From contig CM068316.1 in assembly GCA_034766995.1 (NCBI GenBank), forward strand, positions 19,061,590 to 19,125,589: 64,000 bases of DNA, read 5' to 3'. Numbering within the stretch: position 1 is the stretch's first letter; every line of letters starts with the position of its first letter. The translations under genes were made by a program, and so were the position numbers. The notes beneath the pieces were generated by a model. It ran no database searches and was not told the DNA's origin. It saw only the letters and a list, made by a program, of their open reading frames with translations. This stretch comes from Acanthacorydalis orientalis. Lineage: Eukaryota; Arthropoda; Insecta; Megaloptera; Corydalidae. Shown here piece by piece: positions 49,088-62,100 of the stretch.

Positions 49088-50238
49088 GAAATAAATAAGT
49101 AGTTAAGACATATAAAGAGGTGTGGTAGAAGAGCGAGTTATATCTTATAAAAATTTACGTATTTTAAATTGAAAGTAGAAATATATAATAATTTTATTAC
49201 CAGGTCACAAAACAGTTCCGTATTGTCGATAAAATCATTTTCACAGATGAATTGTTTTTTCAGTCCACAAATTAGACTAAAATGTTTCGACTAAAAATAT
49301 TTAATAAATTATTATTGATTGTCGCTTATGTGCATTCCAATGGCAACGACATTATCCTAAGAGCACCAAAGTATACGGTTTGTAAAGTCAAAAAAGAGAA
49401 AAGAATTTAATTTTGAAATTCATTCCCAAGTTAAAAATTAATACATTTGTTTAGCCTAGTATTCATGATCTCTCAAATAAGCCAAATTTTAATAAATTAT
49501 AATCAGTTTATTTAAACGGTATAATAAATTTTATTAACAGTTTAAAATATTTGTTCATAAACTACGAATAAAAAAATATTTTTTTGCTATTAAATTTGAT
49601 ATTGTACTTTTTAAAAGACTAAAAATTTAATTACATTTTTTTAAAAGGCGTAAGTGAATTAGTTCCAAAATTTACAAATATCTGTAGAATGTAAAAGAAT
49701 ACTTTTACAAATTTTCATTAACTTAGTAATTTACCACCATCTCTCACATTCTTTAAATAGAATTTTTAAAAAATAGATTAATTCTTTGAACTCCACATGT
49801 TTCTGCGCGACGTTGACAATTTACTTGTTATTCGGATATGTCTGTAAAGCTATTTAAGTAAATGTAAATCCAGAATATAAAATAGAATAATTATTTATTA
49901 ACATGAATACTTATTCTTGAAAAACATTATATTTATAAATTATTTTTCTTTCTTTTTATTTTTTTATACCAAAATTGATAAACAACACTAATTAAATTAT
50001 TGATATTTAATTGAATGTAATATACTCTCATAACACAAATCGATTATTGACAAATTTTTTTATTATTTCCCACAGTTATTAAATTAAAGAAATAGGAAAA
50101 ATATATTACTACATATTAGAATATACCATTAAATCGTTGTAGTGTTTATATTTATTCATTACATGGTATTCATGTCATTAAAAAACTATCTCTTGAGTGT
50201 AACGCCAATTTACGTTCACAAGTATCATAATAATATTA
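49088..50238. other. Unassigned AT-rich DNA
   Basis: No exon or element end found. Mononucleotide A and T runs are common. Confidence 0.4.
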
Positions 50239-50690
50239 GGTTGGTAGAAAAATAATTGCGGTTTATGACCTTCAAATTAATATATATTTACAGATTTTTT
50301 TTATTTTCCTAGCTGTTTTAAGTGATTCAGAACTGTCTGTTAGACTAATGCCTAATTTTCGTGCAAGCTCTGGTATTGTTGTATGTGGTTCTGATTCAAC
50401 TAACACCTTCAGTTGGTCGTTATTAACTAAATGAGGATGCCCGTGACCTTCTTCATCTTCAAGTTCTCGTCCCTAGTACGAAACTTTTAGAACCATCATT
50501 GCACCGTACATTTCTTAGCAATATTCACACCAAAAGTATTGTTTAGTATATGAGCAGTTTCTGTTGCTTTACTATCCGCTTTGAACTCAATACAAACACA
50601 AAAAAATGTTCTTATTTGATTCTTTTTCATTTTTAATTCAATAGCCCAATTTGAAGAAAAATTAATAATAAAACGAAAATCGATGTTACA
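50239..50690 (-). mobile_element. mariner family C, deletion derivative 3, right end lost
   Basis: Starts GGTTGGTAGAAAAATAATTG, identical to copy 2. It shares the same internal join (after LKQLGK-like sequence) and the N-terminal transposase remnant on the minus strand. Similarity to copies 1 and 2 stops near 50690 at an A/T run, so the second terminal repeat is missing. Confidence 0.78.
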
Positions 50691-50975
50691 AATTTACTGT
50701 TTTTTTTTACCGCACAAATAAGTTTTTTTTTTACAGTTTTTGTTTTTGTCTGATATTGTTACTTTTCTCAGTATTTTTGATATGAGTTGTCAAGCCTTGG
50801 GATTAAATCCCTATTATCTAGACTTTAACTTGAATTTTTATCAATCTTGCTGTTTAACTGTGTCATGTCTTGACTTTCTCGCTAGCAAAATTGCCGTACA
50901 AAGAATCGACAGGGCAGTTTAAATAGTTTTTACACTTTTAGTTTTAGAGAGGTAGAATGATGTGTTATTAATGCC

Positions 50976-51216
50976 TGGTTTACATTAGGATAGTAAGCGA
51001 TAGAGAACGGTAGTAGAGTGCGTACTATCCCGTTACTAGCATAATGTAAACACTTTGGGATAGTGAAAATAGAGTACTAAAAATAGTAGCAAGTAGAGTA
51101 GAGTGGAGAAGATATATGGAATAGTACACTCTTCTATCCTCTTCTTCGACAACAGTAGAGATCTAGAGAAAAAGTAGACTAGTACATTCTACCGCTTACT
51201 ATCCTAATGTAAACCA
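50976..51216. mobile_element. MITE with perfect 24 bp terminal inverted repeats
   Basis: TGGTTTACATTAGGATAGTA followed by AGCG at the left; the exact complement closes the right end. 241 bp. The interior is rich in AGTAG/TAGAG words, so more imperfect self-complementarity exists. No convincing target duplication is visible. No coding capacity. Confidence 0.78.
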
Positions 51217-52141
51217 TCCTTAACGCATACAATATAATAACATTTCCAATTGAGTTAAATTTGAAGTAAAATAAGTGATTATTTGGGTCTATACCAATTG
51301 ACACATATTTTCAAAATTTTAATTATTTATGTTGTCAGGTTTCATACTTAAGTATTATTTGATCTATTTGATCAAATCGTGAAATCGCATGATTTGATAT
51401 TCAATAAAAACATTGATGAATAATATTAAAAATCTTTAGTACAGTATAATACAATTGATTCAAAAGTCACTAAATATTTTTTAAGAACGATAAATGGAAG
51501 AAATGTAATATATTTCTCAATAAAAGTAAGAAGTAAATGGAAGATATATTAAATTTTGAATTAAAAAATATTCTTTAAACGAATAAGTTAATAACCGGAC
51601 ATCAGAAAATTTTCATTATTCGACTTATTAATTAATTATTATTTACATTGATAGTTTTATGTATGTTACGAATGTTATTAATCTCAGCGTATACAAAATC
51701 TCTCTTTTCCTTTATCAAGTTTGAGGTAATAATTAATTTGTGAAAAGATTATATAGCAACAATACTATAATTATGGTAAAAAAATAAGTTATTTTTATTT
51801 CTTGTATCGCATGAAAATTAATTATTAATTCGAAGAGTATTTTTCTTAGCTTCATTTGTCAATATAAGTAATTTTTCAATATAAGTAATAAGTCATTTTT
51901 CAAATTAAGTATATTCTGTTATTTTTCTAATTTTATCTTAAAACACATGATATAGGATGATTCAAGTTAGGCTTTCACACAAAAGTATTAAAAAAAAACG
52001 CATTAATTAAAAAAGCATGGTATCCCCCATTCAGGATTTTAGATCAATTGTATTTTAGTATTGAATTAAAATAAAATACTAAATAAAAAAAACATGACTT
52101 TTCTTAACCCCTGCGCCCTATTTGAATCCTTCCATGTGAAA

Positions 52142-52142
<1 letters not shown>
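51217..52142. other. Unassigned AT-rich DNA
   Basis: Nothing supportable on either strand. Confidence 0.4.

Positions 52143-52213
<71 letters not shown>
52143..52213. repeat. (TA)n microsatellite
   Basis: About 35 uninterrupted TA units. Confidence 0.96.
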
Positions 52214-52216
<3 letters not shown>

Positions 52217-52435
52217 AATAATTAGCACGTTGATATGATATTATGAATGAAATTTACTTGAAAAATATAAATTGTTCAATACAGTTCTGTAAGAGATTTA
52301 TTTCATTTTTTGTATACATTTTTTTCGAATGTACATGGATTTAATAAAAATTCTATTATTTTTAAATTGTATTTAAACGGTTTATTTTCAAACGTATTAA
52401 GTAAAACTATGTAATTTTACTCTGTATAATCTTGG

Positions 52436-52436
<1 letters not shown>

Positions 52437-52494
<58 letters not shown>
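52437..52494. repeat. (TA)n microsatellite
   Basis: About 29 TA units. Confidence 0.96.
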
Positions 52495-52501
<7 letters not shown>

Positions 52502-52585
52502 TTTTTTCCATAAACAAGTAAATATAAACTTAATGTTTTTATTTCCAAGGTAAAAACAAAACAAAATAGAAACATCAAAATAATA

Positions 52586-53849
52586 GGAGGTTGCATTGAA
52601 AGTCGCTGTTCACGTTTTGATGGTTCTAGGTGCCTAGCTGTGGGTACTGGTAGATGTCTCTTATGTCATTTTAAAGTGTGAACATTTCTCACTAAAATTC
52701 AGTCATCAAAATCCATCCTTTGTTTACACAAATGCTTTTCTATAACTGAATTAAAATAGAACATGATAAGTTGTTTTTTCCGATGTGTACTTCTACACTA
52801 ATTTGATTTGAAAAAAGTGCAGCTTAAGCTCATCGATTTCTTGTGAAAACTTATGGTGGATCTTCTTCATTGAAAACAGTATGTAGAGATTGGTTTCGAC
52901 GATTCAAAAGTAGTGATTGTGACGTTCATGTCAAACAACAGTCAGGTAAATCAAAAAAGTTCGAAGATGAACACTGCAAGCTTTATTTGAAGAAAACCCT
53001 ACACAAACACTCAAAGAATTGGATCAACATTTCGAAGTCGATAAATTAACTATTTCACGACGTTTACAATCCATGGGAAAGATCCAGAAAGAAGGGAGAT
53101 GACTACCACATGAATTAACCGAAAATGCCATTGCTAATCGTTTAAATATTTAGATTTCTTTGATTACAAGGCATAAAAAGTTTTTTGTGGTGTATGGTGA
53201 CCGGTGATAAAAATGGATCTATTTCGACAACCAGAAACGCAAGAAATCAAGGGCTATTCCTGTTCAATCATCAATGTTGACACAAAAGCCAAACCTCTAC
53301 GGTCACAAAGCAATGTTCTCTATTTGATGGGATATGGAGGATGTCGTGTACTACAAGCTGTTGAAACCGAAGGAAACAATCACCGCCGAACGTTAATAAC
53401 AGTAATTGGAGCTTTTGAATGATAATTTGATGCAAAATGACCATCAATTGTATCAAATCCTCGAAAAGTGATTCTTCTTCATGAGAAGCTTATCCCCACG
53501 GTGTTATAGCCGTGAAATAAACACTGATGGAGCTCGAATAGGAAGTTCTCCCGCACCCAGCGTTCTCTCCGGACCTGGCCCCAAGCGATTACCATCTGTT
53601 CCAATCGATGTAATACGTTTTGGAAACTACACATTTCCATCATTACTGGAGAAGTCGTAAGTTGGGTTGCTGAATGGTTTGGCTCAAAAGACAGACCATT
53701 CTATCGTCGCGGAATTCAATTTATACCAGAAAAGTGCGAAAAATCGTAGCTTCCGAGTGCAAATACTTTGATTAATGTATTCATACATTTTGTTATTGAA
53801 ATAAATGCTCAAGAAAAACAAAAGAACAGCGGCTTTCAATGCAATCTCC
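52586..53849 (+). mobile_element. mariner family F, full length, decayed
   Basis: The left end GGAGGTTGCATTGAAAGTCG and right end (reverse) GGAGATTGCATTGAAAGCCG are inverted repeats with TA outside each. 1264 bp. Transposase traces in several frames: the N-terminal helix region at 52830-53050 (KTVCRDWFRRFKSSDCDV), then KMDLFRQPET near 53204, VLYLMGYGG near 53310, and RRGIQF near the end. Many stops and frameshifts. It resembles the mariner group whose proteins have a YDNPKR-type middle. Confidence 0.82.
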
Positions 53850-53912
53850 TAATAAAAATGGAGAAATTTGCATGTGTGCTGTGTCGAATTTCAATTATAA
53901 CTAAAAATTTAA

Positions 53913-53917
<5 letters not shown>

Positions 53918-53977
<60 letters not shown>
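53918..53977. repeat. (TA)n microsatellite
   Basis: About 30 TA units, 70 bp beyond mariner F. Confidence 0.96.
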
Positions 53978-53980
<3 letters not shown>

Positions 53981-54324
53981 AAAATTATTTAAAAGAATAC
54001 ACACTATAAATATTTTGTTAAATTTCCATTAATTATAACTGTTTTTTTAATTCGGTTGATGTATATTGTAACTTTGTACATTTTTCTTTAATTTATAAGT
54101 AGTTTCTTATAATTACATCTGGTGGAGACGAACCAACTGTAATAATATCCGTTTCTAAAATCGGTTCACTAAGCATATAATGAAATTGTAAAACACGGAT
54201 GGGTAATCTTGAATAACGGATAGATATCAATACTTTTGAAAATATGGCTGAACGAAGTTTATTGTTTTTTATAATTATTATATATTTTAAATTGTTTATA
54301 TATACTTAAACAAAATATAATCTC

Positions 54325-54327
<3 letters not shown>

Positions 54328-54368
<41 letters not shown>
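54328..54368. repeat. (TA)n microsatellite
   Basis: About 20 TA units with one TT interruption. Confidence 0.93.
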
Positions 54369-54369
<1 letters not shown>

Positions 54370-54686
54370 ATCCATATTTATTTTATGAAAGATATAAAAA
54401 TATTTTAAGAGTGCATTATTTTTACTGAAAAATCATGTATATTTTTTGAACGAAATGAATGGATTAAGTTTGTCATAAATAAAAATATGACAGAACTTTG
54501 ATGTTTTTATATTAATTGTTATTATTAAAACACATCTACATTTTTATGTACATTATACATTTTTTGAAAAAAAAATACAAATTAATACTATTTAAGTACC
54601 TAATACATTTAGTATAAATGCAGCTATAAAATTTATTTTAACTTTTTCTTTTGATAGTAGAAAGGTGTACCTAAAATGAACTTTTA

Positions 54687-54689
<3 letters not shown>

Positions 54690-54776
<87 letters not shown>

Positions 54777-54797
54777 TATATACATATATATATATAC

Positions 54798-54849
<52 letters not shown>
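54690..54849. repeat. Long (TA)n array with CA punctuation
   Basis: 160 bp, with ACATA interruptions at roughly regular spacing. Confidence 0.96.
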
Positions 54850-54852
<3 letters not shown>

Positions 54853-55227
54853 TTCTAGAAATATATTTTCTAATCATATTCAGTACACGAATATTTTTAT
54901 TCACTTTACTTATTATATTCCACATAAAAATATTTTCCAAATATTTTATTTTTATTTTCATTATAAAAATATTGTACTTTTTATGGCTTATGGATTTTAT
55001 TACTAAATGATTTTATTATAACACAGCCTGTTTTATAACTAATAGAATTTTTCTTTTTATAAATGTTTGAAGGATATAGTTTTTAAAAGATTTTTAAACA
55101 AAGTTATATATTTATATATATATATATATATAGATCATATCTTTACTAATCGTAATAATTTTTAATTCTGAATTTTTCTTCTTCTCTAGATTTTTTTTAC
55201 TATACGTTGCTTTTTACATTTTGGGAT

Positions 55228-55230
<3 letters not shown>

Positions 55231-55313
<83 letters not shown>

Positions 55314-55315
55314 AA

Positions 55316-55362
<47 letters not shown>
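55231..55362. repeat. Long (TA)n array
   Basis: About 130 bp with a few TG and AA interruptions. It ends directly at the CCAAT-bearing repeat copy 2. Confidence 0.96.
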
Positions 55363-55367
<5 letters not shown>

Positions 55368-55369
55368 AA

Positions 55370-55745
55370 AAATGGCCCCACCGATATGCACGCGTTTTAT
55401 TCGTTCTCTGATTGGTTTATATCAGTCACTTAGTGTCTGTTCTGAGTGGTTGATATCAGACATATGATCAGTGTTCTGTTTCAGGGTGTATAACGAAAGA
55501 GGATATACGGTTTCAGTGTAGAACTGATAAGAAATTTATTTAAAATATTGTAGTCACTGTAACATTGTATTTTGTTTTTTAATTTTTATAAACTTTTCCA
55601 ATGAAAATTTTACGACTTATATTTTACGCGGATTATTTGTGTGTATAGATTGTTAATTTCTATTAGTTGTTCGGAGGGAGAGCGTTATTGAACGAAGGGC
55701 TTCGCCTCCGGGTGATTTATGAGCTAGGGGCAGGACTTTTTAGAA
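55370..55745 (-). repeat. CCAAT-bearing repeat, copy 2 (inverted)
   Basis: The reverse complement shares GAACGAATAAAACGC, two ATATNAACCANTCAGA units and AAGTCGTANAATTTT with copy 1 at 48186. It extends further at its far side into GGCGAAGCCCTTCGTTCAAT, a small hairpin-like GC-rich patch resembling the one in GABARAP intron 1. Confidence 0.6.
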
Positions 55746-55977
55746 TATACACATATGAAATACAGAAAACAAATTCAGCATGTTTAATTTTCTGTGCTAT
55801 ATAATACAATTTGTCTATATCTAATACGTATTAAAATAGAAAGAGTCAACTAATGAACATATATTTTCTGTCTTTACTGTTTAAAAAAAATTGGAATATA
55901 AGTTATTTGTCATTATAAACAGTAGTGCTAGAAAGAAATTTAGAGTAATGAGAATAAAAAGGGCAGGAACACAATCT

Positions 55978-56152
<175 letters not shown>

Positions 56153-56174
56153 TAAAGATGTGTGTATGTGTATG

Positions 56175-56205
<31 letters not shown>

Positions 56206-56214
56206 ATATATAAA

Positions 56215-56300
56215 CATACAGAAAGAAAACCCTCGTATAACAGGGATTCGATTTAATATGGTCGAAGAGTTGCGACAATAGCATGTATAGCACGGCGTTT
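56215..56300. mobile_element. Short Tigger/pogo-like end fragment
   Basis: CCCTCGTATAACAGGGATTC, then GATTTAATATGGTCGAAGAG. This resembles the repeated CGTATAAC...GGATTC and AATATGGTTCGA words near 62580-62650. Only about 85 bp are clear. Confidence 0.45.
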
Positions 56301-58316
56301 ATAACACGCTTTTATATATGCAAGGAAAGTGAAATGGGGCAAAAATCACGATTAAGATGTATTTATGTCGTATACGTTTTAATTATATACACGCATGATA
56401 TGTAGATGTAAGATAGACAGATTTTTTAAATTATGTAGATTGAAACGATATAACTGATTTCATATAAATTTTAACCATGTATAATACGGTTTTACATATA
56501 TGTTTTCTGGAAATCAGTTAACTGTGCTATCGAAGGTCCACTGTACACATATATATATATGTATATGTATATATATACATATGTGTGTGTGTATCTGTAT
56601 ATATTTATATATATATAAATATACACACACAATTTTTAACTTATCTAAGAAAATTTTCAAAAATCTATATTACCTCAGTACGTATTTTTTATACATCTTT
56701 TTATCTTTTTTCTCCTTTTTTCATTTTCATTGTTTTGTAGTTCTTGTTAAACATGAACGACGAAGAATTTTTAATTTGAATGACGAAAGTTCATGAACGG
56801 TCTATATTTTGATATCTTTCGAATAACAACTTTTCTTCCATTAAATTAACTATTGTATTCATCAATTAATAGTATTTATTTACCAACTGTTGTATAATAA
56901 TAAAATGTTGATTAATTTATTTTTGTTTGATTTTTGTAACCGAAATTTCTTTTGGAATGGACGTTTTTAATTTTAGTGACATTTGTGTTATCGTAAATTA
57001 TTTTTTATTAAAATATATCTTCACAAAAAAATTTTGCCACTGTGGTTAAATTTTCTCCCACAAATATTTTTTTCACCCTCTCCAATACAAACCATAAACG
57101 TCACTCCCTATCAATAATTGTTTATTAATTGTTGCTTATACCGTTTTGATGTTGATGTTTCTTCAAGTGGCATGATCTAGAAAATCTAGATTGAAGAATT
57201 TTCATTTACTTAGAATTTTGATGATAATGGTACCGTCGTCAAAATGCGCATGAACAGCAACCAAAGTGATCCACATTCAATTTTTTTATCATTTTTGTCA
57301 AGAACAAATGTGGTTTTTGACGGTGTGAAATATTGGGAAAAACTCTTTTTTAATTAACTAATATAATACTCAATACTAATCACTGGTTTTGTAATAGATA
57401 ATTCTACTGCGTGTATACAGACACATTTACTGTTAATTTGTATAATAATACTATAATGATATAATAATGTTATTTGTCATATATAAAATGATACAAATTA
57501 TACAAATTGTTTCTGGTGAATAAAATCCGTAATAATGAAAATAATATAGCAAAAATAATTGATAAAAAAATTTTTCTATTTTATAACTTCATTTAATACT
57601 TTAACTTTTAAATTTTCTTAAATATCCTATTCATTAATTTTTTTACTATTTCGGCGATGTATTTATCATTGTTCCATATATTTTACACATTTAATTAAGT
57701 TCTTTTTTATTGTAGGTTCCCTTTTTATCACTTTTGTGTTAAAGTTAGCATATTTTTATCTATTAGAGTTTTATCTGATGTGAAGCGGACATTAATTTTT
57801 TTTAAATGATTTTATTACCAAATTTTTTTACGCAGGAAGAAGTCTTTCAGATTTTGTTTGTGCTGTACCGTATTTATTATTGAATTAAGAATATAAACAT
57901 TCAAGAATTCTAATTTTTTATTTTTCAAATTGATTTGATTATCTGATGCAATTAGTGACAATAATACATCAATAGTGACCTAAAAATATAACTTATTAAG
58001 AAAATTGGATAATTAAAAACTGAATTACAAAGTTAATTAAGAGTTTATTAGTATATAAAGTATTTTCGTATAATTTAATTAATAACAATATTATATTCCG
58101 TGACTTTTTATTTCGAAAATAATATTATATTGACGTTCTTTTTTTTTAAAAAAAATTTAAAATTGTGAACTCATTATAGAGTATAAATTTTTTTTCAATC
58201 CTTTTCAAGGTTTCATAAAATAAACATATTTTTCTATTGAAGATTTAGCTGCTATAAATGCCTGCATATTGTACAAAGAAACTAGAGAAAAAAACTAAAT
58301 ATCACAAAAAAACTTT
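56301..58316. other. Unassigned AT-rich DNA
   Basis: No exon or element end was recognised. 57030-57310 is more complex than its surroundings but matches nothing I know. Confidence 0.35.
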
Positions 58317-58752
58317 TTGTTTCAATTAGTGGAACAGCTTTCCAGTGAATACATATATGTAAGAGGTACATCTTCAACTTCAACACAAACGCAGCGACCA
58401 GAAACTTTATTAATGCCATCGGCAGATAGAAAAGGAAATTCTAACAAATACAAAATGTGTCAAATAGGATTTTGCAAGAGAGGCAACGAATCCAATAATA
58501 TTCGCAATAGATGTAAAAAATATATTTGTGGAAAATGTACGCGGAAACAGATCTATATTTGCAAGAAATGTGTTGGTTAACTTATAATTTTCTTATTTTT
58601 TCTTGTAATTTGCATTCGATAAAACTAAAAATTAAAATTCAATACACTTTGGTTTCTTTCATTCCTTATTTTTTGACATTTTTGAAGATGGATCATTTTG
58701 ACACATCAGGTAGGAACAGGTATATGTTAAAATCTGGTAGTTCTAGTGTTAA
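58317..58752 (+). mobile_element. piggyBac-like 3' end with Cys-rich domain
   Basis: The ORF at 58317-58580 has FQLVEQLSSEYI, then CQIGFCKRGNESNN, CKKYICGKCTRKQI and CKKCVG. This is the C-terminal Cys-rich domain of a piggyBac transposase. About 170 bp beyond the stop the sequence GGTAGTTCTAGTGTTAA ends at 58752 in TTAA, like a right terminal repeat of the TTAACACTA type. I found no matching left end, so the element is 5'-truncated or too diverged. Confidence 0.72.
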
Positions 58753-58884
58753 TATATGATACAATGACTTTTTATTAGAAATACAGATTTATAATATTAT
58801 TTAGTTAAAAAATACCTTTTAGTATCGCAGTATCAAATAAAATATTTAAAAATATTTTTCTAACTCATTCTTTCTTCGGTTATC

Positions 58885-58887
<3 letters not shown>

Positions 58888-58949
<62 letters not shown>
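58888..58949. repeat. (TA)n microsatellite
   Basis: About 31 TA units. Confidence 0.96.
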
Positions 58950-58952
<3 letters not shown>

Positions 58953-61077
58953 GTTTATGCACGTAACATAGATATATTAAATAAAATTATATTTTTTTCT
59001 TTTATAATAAAGAAAATTGTGTAAAAATGCTTAGAATTCGATGAAAAAAATAAATTTCACGATTTATATATAAAATAAAAGGTTACTGGCATATTTCATG
59101 AATATATGATTTTAATCGTAACTGTGTAATACTAATGACAAAAATACAGTTGATTCTAATTTTAGTGCGTTAGTGTGCTAATAATAAGAGATAATAGTTG
59201 TAAATTTTTAGAATAGACGACAATGAAGATAAGATAGTTCTTAAATTTCATGAAGCAATTAACGGTTTCGATACGCTTACATAGCGTTTCGGTAAAATAA
59301 AAAACGTTTATTTTCATGGTTAATATCGAATACAAGTCTGTTCGCAAAATAAATATTACGTTTATATTTTCAACTACATTTTTGTAAATTATAAATTTTA
59401 ATATTTATTTAAAATTTTATATATTTAGATTTAGAATAATTTTTTAATTTTATTTTTATATCACAAATATTAATGTGAAACTTTTGTTGAAATTAATCAT
59501 ATTAAAACCGTAAATTTTTTGATACATTCTAAAGTGTAACTTAATGTAAATTTATATTAATATATTCTATATAAATTTTATATAAAATAGTACTCTTTTT
59601 ACTCTACTTTGATTATGAATTGTTTTAGAGATTTTTTAATACATCAAAATCATTTTGTGTTATTAAACTTTCGTTTACTTTCATACTTATATTATTAACT
59701 TGTGGTTTTTTTTTATAAAATGTTAATTTACAGAAAAGTAGCGACTATGTTCAAAATAAATTCAATAGCTAAACGAAATAGAGATTCTGAGTATATGAAG
59801 AAATAATATTGAAAATAAATACCGAGTATGTGGGGATTTATCTGATTTGTATATTATAACTAGTATATAGTCCGCCAAAATTGATAGGAAAATAGAAAGA
59901 AACATAGAAAGAAAAAACTGTTTATTGGTTTTTAAAACATATCTTTAAACATAAAAAATACCTAGGAACGAAACTTAATGAATGAAATTTTAAAACTATC
60001 CATTGTGAAAATTCCCTTATATGCCACATTCGCTAGATGGGGGCAGACGGCTACGTTGTGGGCAAAGTGACAAGGAATGTGGGTTTTTATTATTAAGAAA
60101 AATAAGAAGATATTTTAGTGGAATGCGAAATTATTCTATATAATATTGATTGATAGTAAAGAATTTTTAAAAGCGATTCTGAAATACAAATAATTTGAAG
60201 AAAGCTCTATAAAAGACAATAGAGGGCGTTTTAAATTTTGTTATTTATATTTTTAAGGTTGTTTATTGACCATACTTTTTATCCTGTAAGGTCATTTATA
60301 ACCCATAATGGATTGTGTTTTTATTATCATTTGGATAACACTATATCATTAACTTTTATAATTTTACTAAATGGTAAATAATTATTAGTTATAGTGAATT
60401 TATTATATTGTAAGTCATTGATTTTTTTTTTAGGTTAGTTTACCAAGTAGTGTTCTGTTCTTCGGTTCAATATAATCAAACGGCTATTCTGTGACGGTAG
60501 TTCCTGGGGGTTTTACGCCCTGAATACCTACATCTGACATCTATTTAAATATTGACCTCTATTCCTTTAATGACTTCAATTTGTAGACTAGGAAAAATTT
60601 CAAAAAACCTAGTTGCTCCAAGAGAAAAAAGTGTGTATGTGGATTACTCTCTCAAGACGGTAAAGTAAACAATTAACAATTAATAACTCTCCCACCCCGG
60701 ACCCACGGCAACGTGACGTTCCGAGAGACGAAAAAATCCAGATCTCTTAATCTGTAAGTCATTGATAGACTACGTCATAGATATATAACCTTATAGTTGA
60801 ACCTTTTTATCTAATCGTGATGGAAAAAATGACAGAGGTAATTATTTGCATTAGAATGTTAGTGCAATTTTGAAATGCAAAGAGAATCGAGATGTAGTTT
60901 ATTTCATCAGTTGTTTTAGTATTCTGCAAACACTTTTCCGATTGAAATTTTTATTCGAACTCTTTTCAGTATAAAATATAAAGAAATAACTATACTATTA
61001 AACGTATCTAGTGGAAGTAAGAAAAGAAAAAGTAAAAAATATACAATCGTCCTGATCATGGTAAATATTTATTTATG

Positions 61078-61079
<2 letters not shown>
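58950..61079. other. Unassigned DNA, partly less AT-rich
   Basis: No exon supported. 60000-60080 and 60420-60790 have markedly higher GC than their surroundings (for example CACCCCGGACCCACGGCAAC near 60694). They might be remnants of elements or regulatory DNA. I looked here for the missing prd first exon on the minus strand and did not find it. Confidence 0.35.

Positions 61080-61125
<46 letters not shown>
61080..61125. repeat. (TA)n microsatellite
   Basis: About 23 TA units immediately left of mariner A copy 2. Confidence 0.96.
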
Positions 61126-61131
<6 letters not shown>

Positions 61132-61133
<2 letters not shown>

Positions 61134-62052
61134 AGGTCAGACAATTAAGTAATGCGACCGATTTTTTTTCTCGGCCTGTGGTAACACTGCGAACCTGTAA
61201 CTCCGCCACCGTAATAGCAGATCCCTACTCTCTCGACTGAGACCTTGACCACCCTCGTACGATTATTTCTTCGCCAGCTATTTAGTGTTTTGTAACAACG
61301 CGCGAGTAGTGCATGTCACGAATGTCACCGAATGAACATCGCTCAAGATTGTCTCGAGCAGGTTGAAAGTGATCCTACTCTTCTCGATCGAGTTATTACT
61401 GGTGATGAAAGTTGGTTCTTTCAATATGACCTCGAAACTAAACGACAAAGCCAACAGTGACTTTCCCCTGGAGCACCAAGGCCAAAGAAGGCGAGAATGA
61501 GCAAGTCCAAAGAGAAAACCATGTTGATTTGCTTTTTCGACAGCAAAGGGGTGGTTCACAAAGAGTTCGTACCACCTGGACAAACCGTAAATCAAGTATT
61601 CTACCTCAATGTGCTCGAAAAATTACGAAAAAGGGTGCTCAGAGTGCGTCCAGAGATCGCGAAGACTTGGGTTCTGCATCACGACAATGCTCCCTGTCAC
61701 AGTACGTTCAGTGTCTCTCAGTTTTTGGCGTCTAAAGGCATCGCAACGTTACCACAACCGCCCTATTCACCGGACATGTCACTCTGCGACTTTTTCCTAT
61801 TCCCCCATATGAAAAAATTCGTCAAAGGTCGACATTTTGATTCCGTTGAAGATATCCAAGAATCTGTGACGAGGGTACTCGGAGAGGTCCCACAAGAAGT
61901 GTTCCAGAATTGTTACGAAAACTGGAAAACTCGCTGGAATAAGTGTATAGATGCGGGAGGGGACTACTTTGAAGGGGATCGCAGCGATGTACCTTAATTT
62001 TTAAATATACTCGATTTTTGAATTTTGTCGCATTACTTAATTGTCTGACCTC

Positions 62053-62053
<1 letters not shown>
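61132..62053 (+). mobile_element. mariner family A copy 2, 5'-coding deletion
   Basis: Ends CGAGGTCAGACAATTAAGTA at both tips (inverted), set between two TA arrays. The catalytic C-terminal frame at 61497-61997 (166 codons, HHDNAPCH and LCDFFLFP) differs from copy 1 at about four residues. Unlike copy 1 it keeps the middle region (RMNIAQDCLEQVESDPTLLD, then VITGDESWFFQYD, with the first catalytic Asp in GDE). It has lost the N-terminal helix-turn-helix. A stop and frame change separate the two parts. Confidence 0.93.

Positions 62054-62054
<1 letters not shown>

Positions 62055-62095
<41 letters not shown>
62055..62095. repeat. (TA)n microsatellite
   Basis: About 20 TA units immediately right of mariner A copy 2. 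Confidence 0.96.

Positions 62096-62100
<5 letters not shown>

Noticed and set aside
58317..58580. A domesticated Cys-rich zinc-binding gene
   Set aside because: It is better explained as the C-terminus of a piggyBac transposase followed by a TTAA-ended terminal repeat.
60480..60540. Short minus-strand ORF (MSDVGIQGVKPPG...) as the missing prd exon 1
   Set aside because: It has no similarity to known prd N-termini and ends in a stop without a suitable splice donor.
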